Shown here: piece by piece, positions 25,086 to 33,502 of the stretch | How positions within the stretch are numbered: position 1 is the first letter of the stretch | Layout of the letters: the number at the start of each line of letters is the position of its first letter | Origin: Aquabacter sp040755535 | GTDB lineage: Bacteria > Pseudomonadota > Alphaproteobacteria > Rhizobiales > Xanthobacteraceae | NCBI GenBank assembly: GCA_040755535.1 | Contig: JBFMAV010000014.1 | Coordinates: 1 to 64,000 of the forward strand | Reading direction: 5' to 3' | Length of the DNA: 64,000 bases | Program-made: the position numbers and the translations under genes | Notes under the pieces: model-generated | What the model was told of the DNA's origin: nothing | Seen by the model: only the letters and a program-made list of their open reading frames with translations | Databases searched by the model: none

Positions 25086-26073
25086 GGCTCGCCAGTGCAA
25101 CCTTCAATTCAGCAATCATCCGGTCGCGCAGCACCTTGGGCTCTACGATCTCCACCGTGCCGCCCCAACCGAAGAGATGATGCACGATTTCCAGCTGTGC
25201 CGCGGCCGCGAATTGGACCTCGAGCCGCCCGTCCTCAAGCTCACGCATCTCCTGGCTGGGATGGAAGAGTGTCCGCGCCGCCGCCTCTGCCGCTGATGGT
25301 GCAAACCGAAGCACCACATGCTGAGGCTCCTCCTGAAAGGTGCCGAAGGACCGCGCTGCATAGGCATCCAGGTCGAAGGATTGAGGTATCTCACCGGACT
25401 GGACCGTGAGTTTTAGGCCTCCCATGCGATCCAGCCGCCAGAGCACAGCTTCGCGACGCCTGGTCTCTCTCCCAACCAGATAGGCGTTTCGCCCAAACAA
25501 GAGGCCATAAGGAACCACCGTGCGGACATAGCCTTCAGGTCGATCCGGCAGCGGATAAGAAAAGCGCACCCGCTCCATGCCAATCAGGGCCGCGCGCAAA
25601 AGCTCGAGCGTGGCACTGTCGGTGACCGCGCGGGGACCGACCTGGCGCGCGATGGCCTCCACGCGACAGAGGGCCTCTATGTCCGGCGCCAAGCGTCGAC
25701 GCGCGCTATCGCGCAGCGCGGCGGAAATCTTGCTCCGCAGGGAGCGGAGCAGTGCAGCACGTGCAGCATAGCCCGTTTGCTCCAGGCTCCGGATAGCCAC
25801 CTCCAGCTCGGCTTGTTCGCTGACGGTCGGGGCCGCGAGGAATCCGGATAGGCCGCCTTTAATGCGGAAGCGGCGATGACGCCCCTCGGACAACGTCTCG
25901 AAGGTGGGAAACAAATCTCGGACGGCGTCGCGCATCCGCTCTGCGGTTCGCCTATTCACCGAAAACTGGCGCTCGATTTCGGAAAGCGACAATCCCTCAG
26001 CTGATCCCGCGAGCTCGAGCGCAAGACGCAGCAAGTTCGCTGCCCTTTCCAGGCGCACATTGTCTTCGCTCAT
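25069..26073 (-). CDS. WYL-domain transcriptional regulator (PafC/CapW-like)
   Basis: 334 residues from ATG 26073. An N-terminal winged helix-turn-helix (about 8-70, SLSEIERQFSVNRRTAERMRDAVRDLFP) is followed by a WYL domain (about 145-215, with VPYGLLFGRNAYLVGR) and a WCX-type C-terminal domain (about 225-334). Proteins of this type bind nucleic-acid or nucleotide ligands and often repress defence operons until infection. A near-palindromic site lies just upstream, consistent with autoregulation. The open frame continues upstream to 26163, but that would place the candidate operator inside the gene. Confidence 0.85.
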   Translation of the reverse strand: MSEDNVRLERAANLLRLALELAGSAEGLSLSEIERQFSVNRRTAERMRDAVRDLFPTFETLSEGRHRRFRIKGGLSGFLAAPTVSEQAELEVAIRSLEQTGYAARAALLRSLRSKISAALRDSARRRLAPDIEALCRVEAIARQVGPRAVTDSATLELLRAALIGMERVRFSYPLPDRPEGYVRTVVPYGLLFGRNAYLVGRETRRREAVLWRLDRMGGLKLTVQSGEIPQSFDLDAYAARSFGTFQEEPQHVVLRFAPSAAEAAARTLFHPSQEMRELEDGRLEVQFAAAAQLEIVHHLFGWGGTVEIVEPKVLRDRMIAELKVALASHEGPA

Positions 26074-26080
26074 GGGGCAT

Positions 26081-26101
26081 ATCCGACCGATTTTGTCGTA
26101 T
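26081..26101. promoter_or_regulatory. Candidate operator of the WYL regulator
   Basis: ATCCGAC-CGATTTT-GTCGTAT: 7-base half sites with one mismatch and a 7-base spacer, starting 8 bases before the WYL start codon, inside the 79-bp space between the WYL gene and the divergent membrane ORF at 26153. Position and symmetry fit autoregulatory control of both. Confidence 0.4.
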
Positions 26102-26152
26102 GAGTGGTTTTCTATCTGAGCCTTCAGCGGCGTATCGCGGAAGGCAAAATCA

Positions 26153-26269
26153 ATGGAACCCAATTACACCGACGATCATCGCCCCGGCTTGCTCGTTGCG
26201 GTTATCATCATCGGAACAGCTTTGTTCTGCTCAATGATCGGGTTTATAATTTACCTCATGTATGGATAG
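26153..26269 (+). CDS. Small single-pass membrane protein, 38 residues
   Basis: ATG preceded by GGAAGG at good spacing. The protein has a short acidic/polar N-terminus (EPNYTDDHRPG), one long hydrophobic helix (residues 13-36: LLVAVIIIGTALFC, then SMIGFIIYLMY) and ends one residue after YLMY, with no cytoplasmic tail. It is transcribed divergently from the WYL regulator with a candidate operator between, and a strong hairpin follows 29 bases after the stop. Size and shape resemble small membrane effectors or toxins, but it may equally be an accessory subunit. No homologue recognised. Confidence 0.5.
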   Translation: MEPNYTDDHRPGLLVAVIIIGTALFCSMIGFIIYLMYG

Positions 26270-26297
26270 ACGGGCCTGCCTTGATTTCATACATGTC

Positions 26298-26328
26298 TGC
26301 TGACGCGACGACCTGCACCGCGTCAGCA
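26298..26328. terminator. Hairpin between the small membrane ORF and the KAP gene
   Basis: Perfect 10-bp arms TGCTGACGCG / CGCGTCAGCA with an 11-base loop, between convergent reading frames ending at 26269 and 26419. Its presence supports real rightward transcription of the small ORF. Confidence 0.55.
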
Positions 26329-26418
26329 AAATGATCCCGACGTTCGCGACCCCGTTCAGGGGCAACCACCCGCACCGGATCTGAGCGAGACAAAAGTCCA
26401 GCAGCGGATGACTCTGCC

Positions 26419-28203
26419 TCAATTTTTAGCATATTTTTCAAAAAACGATGTGACTTCCACATAACCGGGACATATCTGTCCCAGTAACATTGCCTCGCGC
26501 TCTTCAATTCCCAGTTCTGGGTCTATTTCTTTGTGCATCAAAATGATTTCACGCGAACCAATTTGGAACTTCTCCCAGTTCGCGAACGGAGAATCCGCGA
26601 GACGCTCCGCTGCACTGCGTATCGCATATTGGGCGCCGCTGATGTACAAGTACATCGACTTGATGCCGTGCTCGATCCGCAACTCCACATAGTCGGGGTG
26701 ATTAAGCTTTCGGATCAGATCTATGGTTGGGGACGAATGAGGTTGATAGAGCTTCAAAACTTCTCCATCCCTCTCAATGTATGGGGCCAGGCGCGCCTCC
26801 AGATCATCCTTCACTCTCCGCATGATCTGGCGATTCATCAATCGAAACTCTCGCTGAGGCACCGTTTCAGCCAACGGCTTTTCCGCAGAACCAGCGACCG
26901 CAGTAATTTTCGTCAGCGTCAAGGTGGCCCGAAATCTCTTCAATTCGTCTGCGGTGACGCCTTCGGACGATCGCTCCGATTGCCGGATGCACGAGACGAA
27001 ATAGCCCGCGAAAGAGAAAACATCATCGATGCGCTCTGGCTGCTGAAGTGCCGCGATCGCCGCCCCAAGTTCCGTGTTGCGCTCGCCGGCTACGTCGCCG
27101 TTCGATGAGAGAGCCAACAGATCAGCTTCCTCGACCTCCCGGCCCCTTTCGGCGAGCCAGAGGTAGACGGGTTCGAACCCCATTTGAAGACACAGAATTG
27201 CAAATAGGTTTCTGACCACAAGGCGATCCTCAGCCGTGTCCACCCCCCCGATCAAGCCCTGCGCCTTGGCAACAAGTATTAGTAATTGAAGACTATTCAG
27301 AACACGCTTGATTCCACGAGGATTGATTGAAACCGAATACCTAACGAGTCCGGCAAATAGAGGGTAATCAGATCTCTCGAGGGGTAGGTCCATCGCAGCC
27401 AGAAGCCCCTCCATGTACAAGTCCACGTCATAACGCGCGACGGGCACCGTGAAGGGCAGCTGAATGATCTTGTCAAAGAAACTGCGACCGCCGAGGTCCT
27501 GCTCTGTCAGTTTGAAACGTTGCTCAAGCCCACGACTGACGACTGCATAGTCCAGGGCCAGAACGAAAACGCACCCGCGCCAATCCAGGAAGAGTTTGAT
27601 GATTTCCAGGATCTCCACCGCGCGCTCTGGCAATATGCGATCCAGATCATCGATGAATATGACGATGCGGTCCGTGCCCTGGCTCTGCTTTTTGGCGATG
27701 GCATCCGCGATATCGGATTTCAGCTTTTCCGCATCGGCAGCCGGATCGCTATAGCCTCCTTGCCCACCGCGGCCGATAAAATCGCCAATCTCGCTTGCCC
27801 CGGCGGTCGCAAAGCGAAGAGCGGCATTGGCGGCCGGTGCGGCGAGGCGGCCGAGCACGCGCATCCCGCTTTTGACCAGGGAATCATCTGGCCCGGCAAT
27901 CCGCCTCAGCAGGAAGGATAAAAGAGAGGCCGGAAGGTAATCATGTGTCGCAAACTGTGAATATTGCCACGTGTTGAACCAGATGGTTTCAATTTTATCC
28001 GCATCGGGGCTGTTGGAAAGCGCGCCTTCGACCATGTGCATCAGGCTGGTCTTTCCCGTACCCCAATCGCCCTGAATGGCTACCGTTAAAGGGGTGTCGC
28101 AACTGCGAATGAAATCCGACAGACTTTGCGCATAAGGAGCCAAGCCAAGCCGGTCGGCAGCCATATCCTTAAGCGGGTGATCGGAATGGCCAAACACCGT
28201 CAT
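26419..28203 (-). CDS. KAP-family P-loop NTPase
   Basis: 594 residues from ATG 28203, which has AAGGGAG seven bases upstream. N-terminal Walker A GDWGTGKTS (45-53) after TVAIQ, then the KAP signature TIWFNTWQYSQF, and Walker B RIVIFIDDLDRILPE (about 178-192) followed by LEIIKLFLDWRGCVFVLALD, as in KAP NTPases. The segment between the Walker motifs, where many KAP proteins carry membrane helices, is Ala/Gly-rich and not convincingly membrane-spanning. The C-terminal third (about 400-594) matches nothing I recognise. KAP ATPases occur in phage-defence loci such as QatABCD, but no QueC-like or TatD-like gene is present here. Confidence 0.82.
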   Translation of the reverse strand: MTVFGHSDHPLKDMAADRLGLAPYAQSLSDFIRSCDTPLTVAIQGDWGTGKTSLMHMVEGALSNSPDADKIETIWFNTWQYSQFATHDYLPASLLSFLLRRIAGPDDSLVKSGMRVLGRLAAPAANAALRFATAGASEIGDFIGRGGQGGYSDPAADAEKLKSDIADAIAKKQSQGTDRIVIFIDDLDRILPERAVEILEIIKLFLDWRGCVFVLALDYAVVSRGLEQRFKLTEQDLGGRSFFDKIIQLPFTVPVARYDVDLYMEGLLAAMDLPLERSDYPLFAGLVRYSVSINPRGIKRVLNSLQLLILVAKAQGLIGGVDTAEDRLVVRNLFAILCLQMGFEPVYLWLAERGREVEEADLLALSSNGDVAGERNTELGAAIAALQQPERIDDVFSFAGYFVSCIRQSERSSEGVTADELKRFRATLTLTKITAVAGSAEKPLAETVPQREFRLMNRQIMRRVKDDLEARLAPYIERDGEVLKLYQPHSSPTIDLIRKLNHPDYVELRIEHGIKSMYLYISGAQYAIRSAAERLADSPFANWEKFQIGSREIILMHKEIDPELGIEEREAMLLGQICPGYVEVTSFFEKYAKN

Positions 28204-28392
28204 TTTTGCTCCCTTCGCATGCCGCCGTTCTCCCGGTGCGCGCCCAATATGGCAAAAGAAGTTTTTCAGTTGCTGTAAGAGGGAGGCCGTCATCCTGGAG
28301 TTCGCGGGGTGCGACATTCCGCCGACGGTAAAACGCGGTGCATGTTGCCAGAGATTGGGACATGCACAGCCGTGACGGTCGGAGCGGATAAG

Positions 28393-29682
28393 ATGAACGA
28401 ACTAGGTGAAGTCCGGACCGTCAGTGTGCTTCTGGAGACCCTCACGGGAGCGCGCCGCGCACTGGAAGCGGCTCGCCATCTCTACGAGGATCGACTGGCT
28501 CCGGGCTTCACTCCTCTTGAGTTCGTCGGGCGGGATGAATTGGGGTGGTCGAAGCTGATTGGCTGGCTTCTGGATCCCAGCGGGTCTCACGCCCAAAAGG
28601 GCCGCTTCCTCCATCTTTTTACCCGCCATGTTAGCCATGTCGGCAGAGAATGGTCAGAGGCCGAGTGCAACAACGCCTTTGTCAGGTTGGAGCATAGCTC
28701 AGACCTGGGGCGCATCGACATCCTCGTGGTATCCGGCGAGCGGCATCTTATAATTGAAAACAAGCCATTCGCCGCCGACCAAGTCGATCAACTCAAGCGA
28801 TACTACATGTATGCGCAGGGCCGGACGAGAGATCGCGCTCACACGACGATCGTTTATCTTACTTCCGACCGCAAGCCCCCGTCTGCGATGAGCCTCGGTG
28901 CCGCAGAAGTGGACACCCGGCTTATGGACGGGACGCTGGTGCTTTCGTCCTATCCCGACCTTGCACAGTCGGCTTCTTCCCAGACGTCTTGGCTCGACCA
29001 GTGTCGCCTGACGTGCCGATCACCTCGGGTCGCGACTTTCATTGAAGAAATCCAAAATCAGATCCGGGCCGATTTCGCTGGGGTGAGCAATATGTATGAA
29101 AGTGAAGCAATCGTCGAAGTCATGTCGCGGGACTCGCAGACCATCAAATCAGCGTTCGCCGTGCAACGTCATTTTGGCCTCCTAAGAATCGCGCTCGGTC
29201 GCCAGTTGACCGCTCAACTGGCGAGCAAGGCTGCGCCGTTTGGGATTGGGGTCATTGAAAAGGATCTTACGGAAAAAGGGATCTTTCTGAATTTCGAATT
29301 CCCCGGCCTCGATCCGTTCATCGTCCGCTTCTATGCATCGAATATCGTCGGGCTCGGCGTCTTGACGCGGAACGAGCGCGAGATGGAGGACCCCGCACAG
29401 ATCGCCTTCGGTCAGACATTAACGTCCCGGTTGAGCGTGCTGGGAAAGAGCCAGAACTGGGGTCTGAAGTGGCCCTGGATCATATTGCCTGATAGCAACA
29501 ATGGTCTTTGCCCGCTTCCCGTGAATTTCTGGGACAATGCGGATGTGTGGGCTGAGATAGCCGATCAAGCACGCGGGCTGCGGTCTGGTCCGGGCATTGC
29601 AGATACCATCCTAACTTCGGTCATGAAGATTAAGCAGGTGCTGGATAACGGCTTGCCCCCTCACCGCCGCAAGCCTCTTTAA
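28393..29682 (+). CDS. PD-(D/E)XK nuclease superfamily protein (PDDEXK_4-like)
   Basis: 429 residues from ATG 28393 with GGAG upstream. N-terminal family element RDELGWSKLIGWLLDP (about 47-62), then the nuclease core GRIDILVVSGERHLIIENKPFA with D109, E122 and K124, followed by DQVDQLKRYYMYA. This D-ExK-QL.RY arrangement is that of the PDDEXK_4 type. The C-terminal half (about 230-429) is uncharacterised and may bind a target or partner. Divergent from the KAP gene with about 190 bases between starts. By family it should cleave DNA or RNA; a defence role is inferred from context. Confidence 0.8.
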   Translation: MNELGEVRTVSVLLETLTGARRALEAARHLYEDRLAPGFTPLEFVGRDELGWSKLIGWLLDPSGSHAQKGRFLHLFTRHVSHVGREWSEAECNNAFVRLEHSSDLGRIDILVVSGERHLIIENKPFAADQVDQLKRYYMYAQGRTRDRAHTTIVYLTSDRKPPSAMSLGAAEVDTRLMDGTLVLSSYPDLAQSASSQTSWLDQCRLTCRSPRVATFIEEIQNQIRADFAGVSNMYESEAIVEVMSRDSQTIKSAFAVQRHFGLLRIALGRQLTAQLASKAAPFGIGVIEKDLTEKGIFLNFEFPGLDPFIVRFYASNIVGLGVLTRNEREMEDPAQIAFGQTLTSRLSVLGKSQNWGLKWPWIILPDSNNGLCPLPVNFWDNADVWAEIADQARGLRSGPGIADTILTSVMKIKQVLDNGLPPHRRKPL

Positions 29683-30096
29683 CCAGCGAGGTCTTCGCTC
29701 CGCGCTCTACGACATGAGACAGACGCGTTCATTTTGCGTGTATTCGGTGTATCCTCGGAGAGCTCGCTTTGTGCCCCCCGGTGTTTGTTTTTGCTTACTT
29801 AGGAAGAGTGTTTTATGTACGCATAACGTTCGGTGTGTAGAGGTTTGAAGTGGGAGGCAGTTGAGGGCGTGGCCTCCAGCGGCTTTCCGTCTAACAGGTG
29901 CCAAGGCACTGGCACTTGACGATACTGCCCTGCTGTGAGTGGGTGAAAGCGCTGGCGCGACAGGCCTTGGGACGGGCGCACGGCCGCAAGGGATTTTGTC
30001 AAATCTGGGCGAGCAAGATAATGATATCTATCCACCCAGGACGGCGCCATACAGTCCCGTCGAGACATTCACCTACGAGCACGTAAGACAGCCATC
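29683..30096. other. Intergenic region, possible gene remnant
   Basis: 414 bases. An uninterrupted minus-strand frame at 29799-30068 (89 codons, ending near TERYAYIKHSS) has no ribosome site and no match I recognise; it could be a decayed gene. A short palindrome TTATG-TACG-CATAA lies at 29813-29826. Base composition shifts here from GC-rich to AT-rich, marking the change from the nuclease module to the glycan genes. Confidence 0.35.
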
Positions 30097-31776
30097 ATGA
30101 ATAGATATAAGGGAGAACAGTTGGATCAGATTCGGGAGATTATTTCAAACGATCGCTCAAGGCAATTTGCTCTCATCCTAATTTCTATCGTTTTTTTCTG
30201 CTCGAGTCTTTTATGGGTATTTCGCGATCAAAGCGTTTGGCCGTGGGATCAGGCCTATTATGGAGAGGTGTCCCTCGACCTTGCTTATGCGTTTTCTCAA
30301 GGCCTTGCCGTTTGGTTCAGGTCCATGATTAGTGCAATTGGATTCAAACCGCCTTTGTTGGTCTGGATCGCTCAGGCTGCCGTGCCCTTTTCTGACCTTG
30401 TCGGAGGGGTGGAAAGGGCATTTCTGCTTGTAAACATTTTTATAAGCGGAAGTGCCCTATTTCTTCTTTATCGCCTGGGCAGAAAAATAGGTGGAAGCGA
30501 AGTGCAGAGCTTTGCAGGCGTGTTACTTTGCGGTGGATCTTCGTTGTTTATCGGAATCACGCATCAGTTTTTCGTCGAACCTCTTCAAGCACTGGCGATC
30601 GTCGGATTAATGCACACCTCGCTGAGGTGTGATATTATATCGATCATCAGGCTTTTTGGTGAGTTGTTGTTTTATATATCTATGAGTTTTTTGATCAAAT
30701 CATCAAGCATCGGATATGTACTTCCCTTCATTGCATACATCGTCATCGTGAGATTTTCGAAAAAAAACAATCCTTGCCGAAAATATTCATACAGTGATTA
30801 TTTAGTTCTGACCCTCGGAATTCTCGCCGCTCTTGCGGCTTCCGCTTGGTATTTTGTAAACTGGGCAGGAGTCCTTCGTCACGCGCTCTTAGCGACAGTT
30901 GGCCCTGAGGCCGTTCTTTGGGGAGAGCAGGGAGCTTTCTCGAAAAAATTTATGTTTTGGATTGAGGCCCTTAACCATGCACTCTTCCCCTGGAGCGCCC
31001 TTGGAGTGGCTTTTGCGGCGCTTCTGCTTCTTGCTATCGGAGCGGCCTTTATCAGCGTTGTCAAAGCTGAACCGCAGCAATGGTTTCTTGCCGCTATCGA
31101 AAATCGACTTCTTTATGCGTTAATGTTATTAGGCACGGCTGCCACGGCTATTATAGTGCACGCATTGCAAATCAATCAAGAGACGCGATTCCTTATGCCG
31201 ATGCTTCCGCTAGTGAGTCTGACATTGGTTTGGGCCCTTCATTTTTTGAATCGCCCTGCCATCAATTTTGTTGCTTTCATAGTTGGCGCACTGGACGCTG
31301 GTGCGTCCATCAGCGGAGCACATGGAATGGCGTGGCCTGGCGCAGTTATGTCCGTTTGGTTAAAACCATATCAAGAAAATTCGGCCGCCGCCGAAAAGCT
31401 GATGAAAGCTATTATACTTACGTGTGATGGTAAACATGCCAATCGTTACAATATCGTTGGTGTTGATATGCCTTTTCTCAATGCTAACAGTGCGGAATTT
31501 TATGCAACTAAAAATCGACGTCACTCCGGCTATAAATGCTTTTATACATCACTTGGATTTGCCGAAGTAAATGCGTCGGCGGCCTTTTCGCGAATTGATA
31601 TAATGAATGCGCCTTATGTCATTACCTTGTTGCCCACCGCACTAACGGCGGACACAGATGCGTTCAACAAGACAGCTTATTTTGTTTCTGAGCGGCTTTC
31701 TAAAGATCCAAAATTTGCACCGTTAGCAGTCTTAGACGACATCGTAATTTTCAAGAAAGGTGAAGAGCCACAATAA
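30097..31776 (+). CDS. GT39/ArnT-like polytopic membrane glycosyltransferase
   Basis: 559 residues with about ten hydrophobic segments. The first periplasmic loop has WDQAYYGEVSLDLA, which resembles the acidic catalytic loop of GT39/GT83 dolichyl- or undecaprenyl-phosphate-dependent sugar transferases. A periplasmic C-terminal domain follows the last helix. It would move a sugar from a lipid carrier to a glycan or protein outside the membrane. Codon choice is AT-rich and unlike the core genes, a sign of transfer. The next gene of the unit is cut off by IS elements. Confidence 0.72.
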   Translation: MNRYKGEQLDQIREIISNDRSRQFALILISIVFFCSSLLWVFRDQSVWPWDQAYYGEVSLDLAYAFSQGLAVWFRSMISAIGFKPPLLVWIAQAAVPFSDLVGGVERAFLLVNIFISGSALFLLYRLGRKIGGSEVQSFAGVLLCGGSSLFIGITHQFFVEPLQALAIVGLMHTSLRCDIISIIRLFGELLFYISMSFLIKSSSIGYVLPFIAYIVIVRFSKKNNPCRKYSYSDYLVLTLGILAALAASAWYFVNWAGVLRHALLATVGPEAVLWGEQGAFSKKFMFWIEALNHALFPWSALGVAFAALLLLAIGAAFISVVKAEPQQWFLAAIENRLLYALMLLGTAATAIIVHALQINQETRFLMPMLPLVSLTLVWALHFLNRPAINFVAFIVGALDAGASISGAHGMAWPGAVMSVWLKPYQENSAAAEKLMKAIILTCDGKHANRYNIVGVDMPFLNANSAEFYATKNRRHSGYKCFYTSLGFAEVNASAAFSRIDIMNAPYVITLLPTALTADTDAFNKTAYFVSERLSKDPKFAPLAVLDDIVIFKKGEEPQ

Positions 31777-31842
31777 GTGACGCGCTCCCTGCTGACGCAG
31801 CTTTGAACCGCCCCGGCTTCAGCGGAGGCTGTTTCGTTTGAG

Positions 31843-32747
31843 TCACGCTGCCCGTTTCTGCTCGTGGAGCATGGCGTAGTAGCGTTCCTCGGCTTCGGCC
31901 GGCGGGATGTTGCCGATGGGCTCCAGCAGCCGGCGTTGGTTGAACCAGTCGACCCAGGTCAGCGTGGCGAACTCGACGGCCTCGAAGGATCGCCAGGGAC
32001 CCCGCCGATGGATGAGCTCGGCCTTGTAGAGGCCGTTGATCGTCTCGGCGAGGGTGTTGTCGTAGCTGTCGCCCACGCTGCCGACGGAGGGCTCGATGCC
32101 CGCCTCGGCCAAACGCTCAGTGTAGCGGATGCTCACGTATTGCGAGCCGCGGTCACTATGGTGCACGAGGCCGCCGCGATGAACAGGGCGGCGCTCATGC
32201 AGGGCCTGCTCCAGCGCATCCAGCACGAAGCTGGCATGGGCTGTTCGGGTACCCGCCAGCCGACGATGCGGCGGGCATAGGCGTCGATCACGAAGGCGAC
32301 GTAGACGAAGCCCGACCAGGTACTGACATAGGTGAAGTCCGACAGCCACAGCCTGTCCGGCGCAGGAGCATGGAAGACCCGGTTCACATGATCGAGCGGG
32401 CATGGCGCCGCCTTGTCCCGCACAGTGGTGCGGACCGGCTTGCCGCGGATCACGCCGGCGAGGCCCATGTTCTGCATCAGCCGCTCGACGGTGCAGCGGG
32501 CCACGTCGAACCCCTCCCGCACCATCTGCCGCCAGACTTTGCGTGCCCCGTAAACCTCAAAGTTCTCGGCGAACACGCGCTCGATCTGGGGCCGCAAGGC
32601 CGCGTCCCGCCTCGCCCGTGCCGAGCACTTCGAGGGATCAAGCTGACGGGCGACATGCGCATGATAGGTTGATGGGGCGATCGGCAGGACCTTGCAGATC
32701 GGCTTGACCCCATATGCACCGCGATGATCGTCGATAAAAGCGATCAT
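31843..32747 (-). pseudogene. IS3-family transposase OrfB, frameshifted
   Basis: DDE integrase-type transposase. The first part (HTH_21 region, then WLSDFTYVSTWSGFVYVAFVIDAYARRIVGWRV) is in one frame. After about 32246-32250 the sequence continues only in another frame (TAHASFVLDALEQAL, VHHSDRGSQYVS, GDSYDNTLAETINGL). The junction is a run of three C where four would restore the frame, so one base appears lost. The element cannot transpose by itself unless this is a sequencing error. Confidence 0.85.
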
Positions 32748-33073
32748 GTCTTCGACCGGCGGTCGAGCTCCGCCAGAGCGAAATACGCCGACGCCTTGCG
32801 CAGGATCTCGTTTGCCTGCCGAAGCTCCCGGTTCTCACGCTCAAGCGCCTTTAGCTTCGCGGCCATGTCCGTCGACACGCCGGCCCGCTTGCCGGCATCC
32901 ACCTCGGCCTTCTTCACCCACTCGTTCAGCGAGTGCCCCGAGCAGCCGATCTTCGCCGAGATCGACAGGATCGCCTGCCAGCGCGACGGATCCTCGTGCG
33001 CGTGATCCACCACCAGCCGCACCGCCCGCTCGCGCACCTCAGGGGAGAACTTGTCCGTCGTCTTGCCCGTCAT
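32744..33073 (-). CDS. IS3-family transposase OrfA
   Basis: 109 residues: helix-turn-helix FSPEVRERAVRLVVDHAH ... WQAILSISAKIGCSGHSLNEWVKKAE followed by a leucine-zipper-like helix KLKALERENRELRQANEILRKAS. It binds the element ends and normally regulates or joins OrfB by frameshifting. Intact. Confidence 0.88.
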   Translation of the reverse strand: MTGKTTDKFSPEVRERAVRLVVDHAHEDPSRWQAILSISAKIGCSGHSLNEWVKKAEVDAGKRAGVSTDMAAKLKALERENRELRQANEILRKASAYFALAELDRRSKT

Positions 33074-33123
33074 GGCTCCACCTTCTCAGGAGTTGGAGCC
33101 TCCGGCAAACCCAGGGCGGTTCA

Positions 33124-33173
33124 GAAAGCCATCCCCCAGGAACGGCGGCGGTTCGGGTATCGCCGTCTCCACG
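33124..33173 (+). pseudogene. Fragment of a third IS3-type transposase OrfB
   Basis: The 50 bases between the two IS elements encode QERRRFGYRRLHV in frame, a conserved OrfB segment. The fragment stops where the next element begins, so that element inserted into an older copy. Confidence 0.6.
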
Positions 33174-33235
33174 TGACCTGAGCCCCTGATCCTCCTCCAG
33201 ATTTAGGTAGAGTCCGTCGATCACGGAGACGGACG

Positions 33236-33502
33236 ATGCGAGCCTCACGGTTCACAGAGGAACAGATCATCGGGATGCTGAAGGAGCAGGAGGCGGGCGT
33301 GAAGACCGCTGACGTCTGCCGCAAGCACGGCATCTCCTCGGCGACCTTCTACAAGTTCAAGGCCAAGTACGGCGGCATGGATGTGTCCGACGCCCGACGG
33401 CTGAAGGCGCTCGAAGAGGAGAACGCGCGACTGAAGAAGCTGCTGGCCGAGCAGATGCTCGACAACGCGATTCTGAAGGATGTCAGCGCAAAAAAATGGT
33501 GA
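33236..33502 (+). CDS. IS407-group transposase OrfA
   Basis: 88 residues: SRFTEEQIIGMLKEQEAG, KHGISSATFYKFKAKYGGM and a coiled zipper RLKALEEENARLKKLLAEQ, typical of the group. The final codons run through GCAAAAAAATGG; the A7 run is positioned for -1 frameshifting into orfB, which would give the OrfAB transposase. Confidence 0.9.
   Translation: MRASRFTEEQIIGMLKEQEAGVKTADVCRKHGISSATFYKFKAKYGGMDVSDARRLKALEEENARLKKLLAEQMLDNAILKDVSAKKW

Larger units (their letters stand above)
31804..33123 (-). mobile_element. IS3-family element (IS3/IS51-type), 1320 bp, with damaged transposase
   Basis: Terminal inverted repeats begin TGAACCGCCC: left 31804-31830, right 33097-33123, about 27 bp with mismatches. 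Two minus-strand frames, orfA and orfB, meet in an ATGA overlap. orfB has a frameshift. No target-site duplication is visible at the ends (CTT left, GAA right), so one or both borders have been rearranged. Confidence 0.88.

Noticed and set aside
26419..29682. Complete QatABCD or another named defence system
   Set aside because: Only a KAP ATPase and a PD-(D/E)XK nuclease are present; the QueC-like and TatD-like partners are not found within the window.
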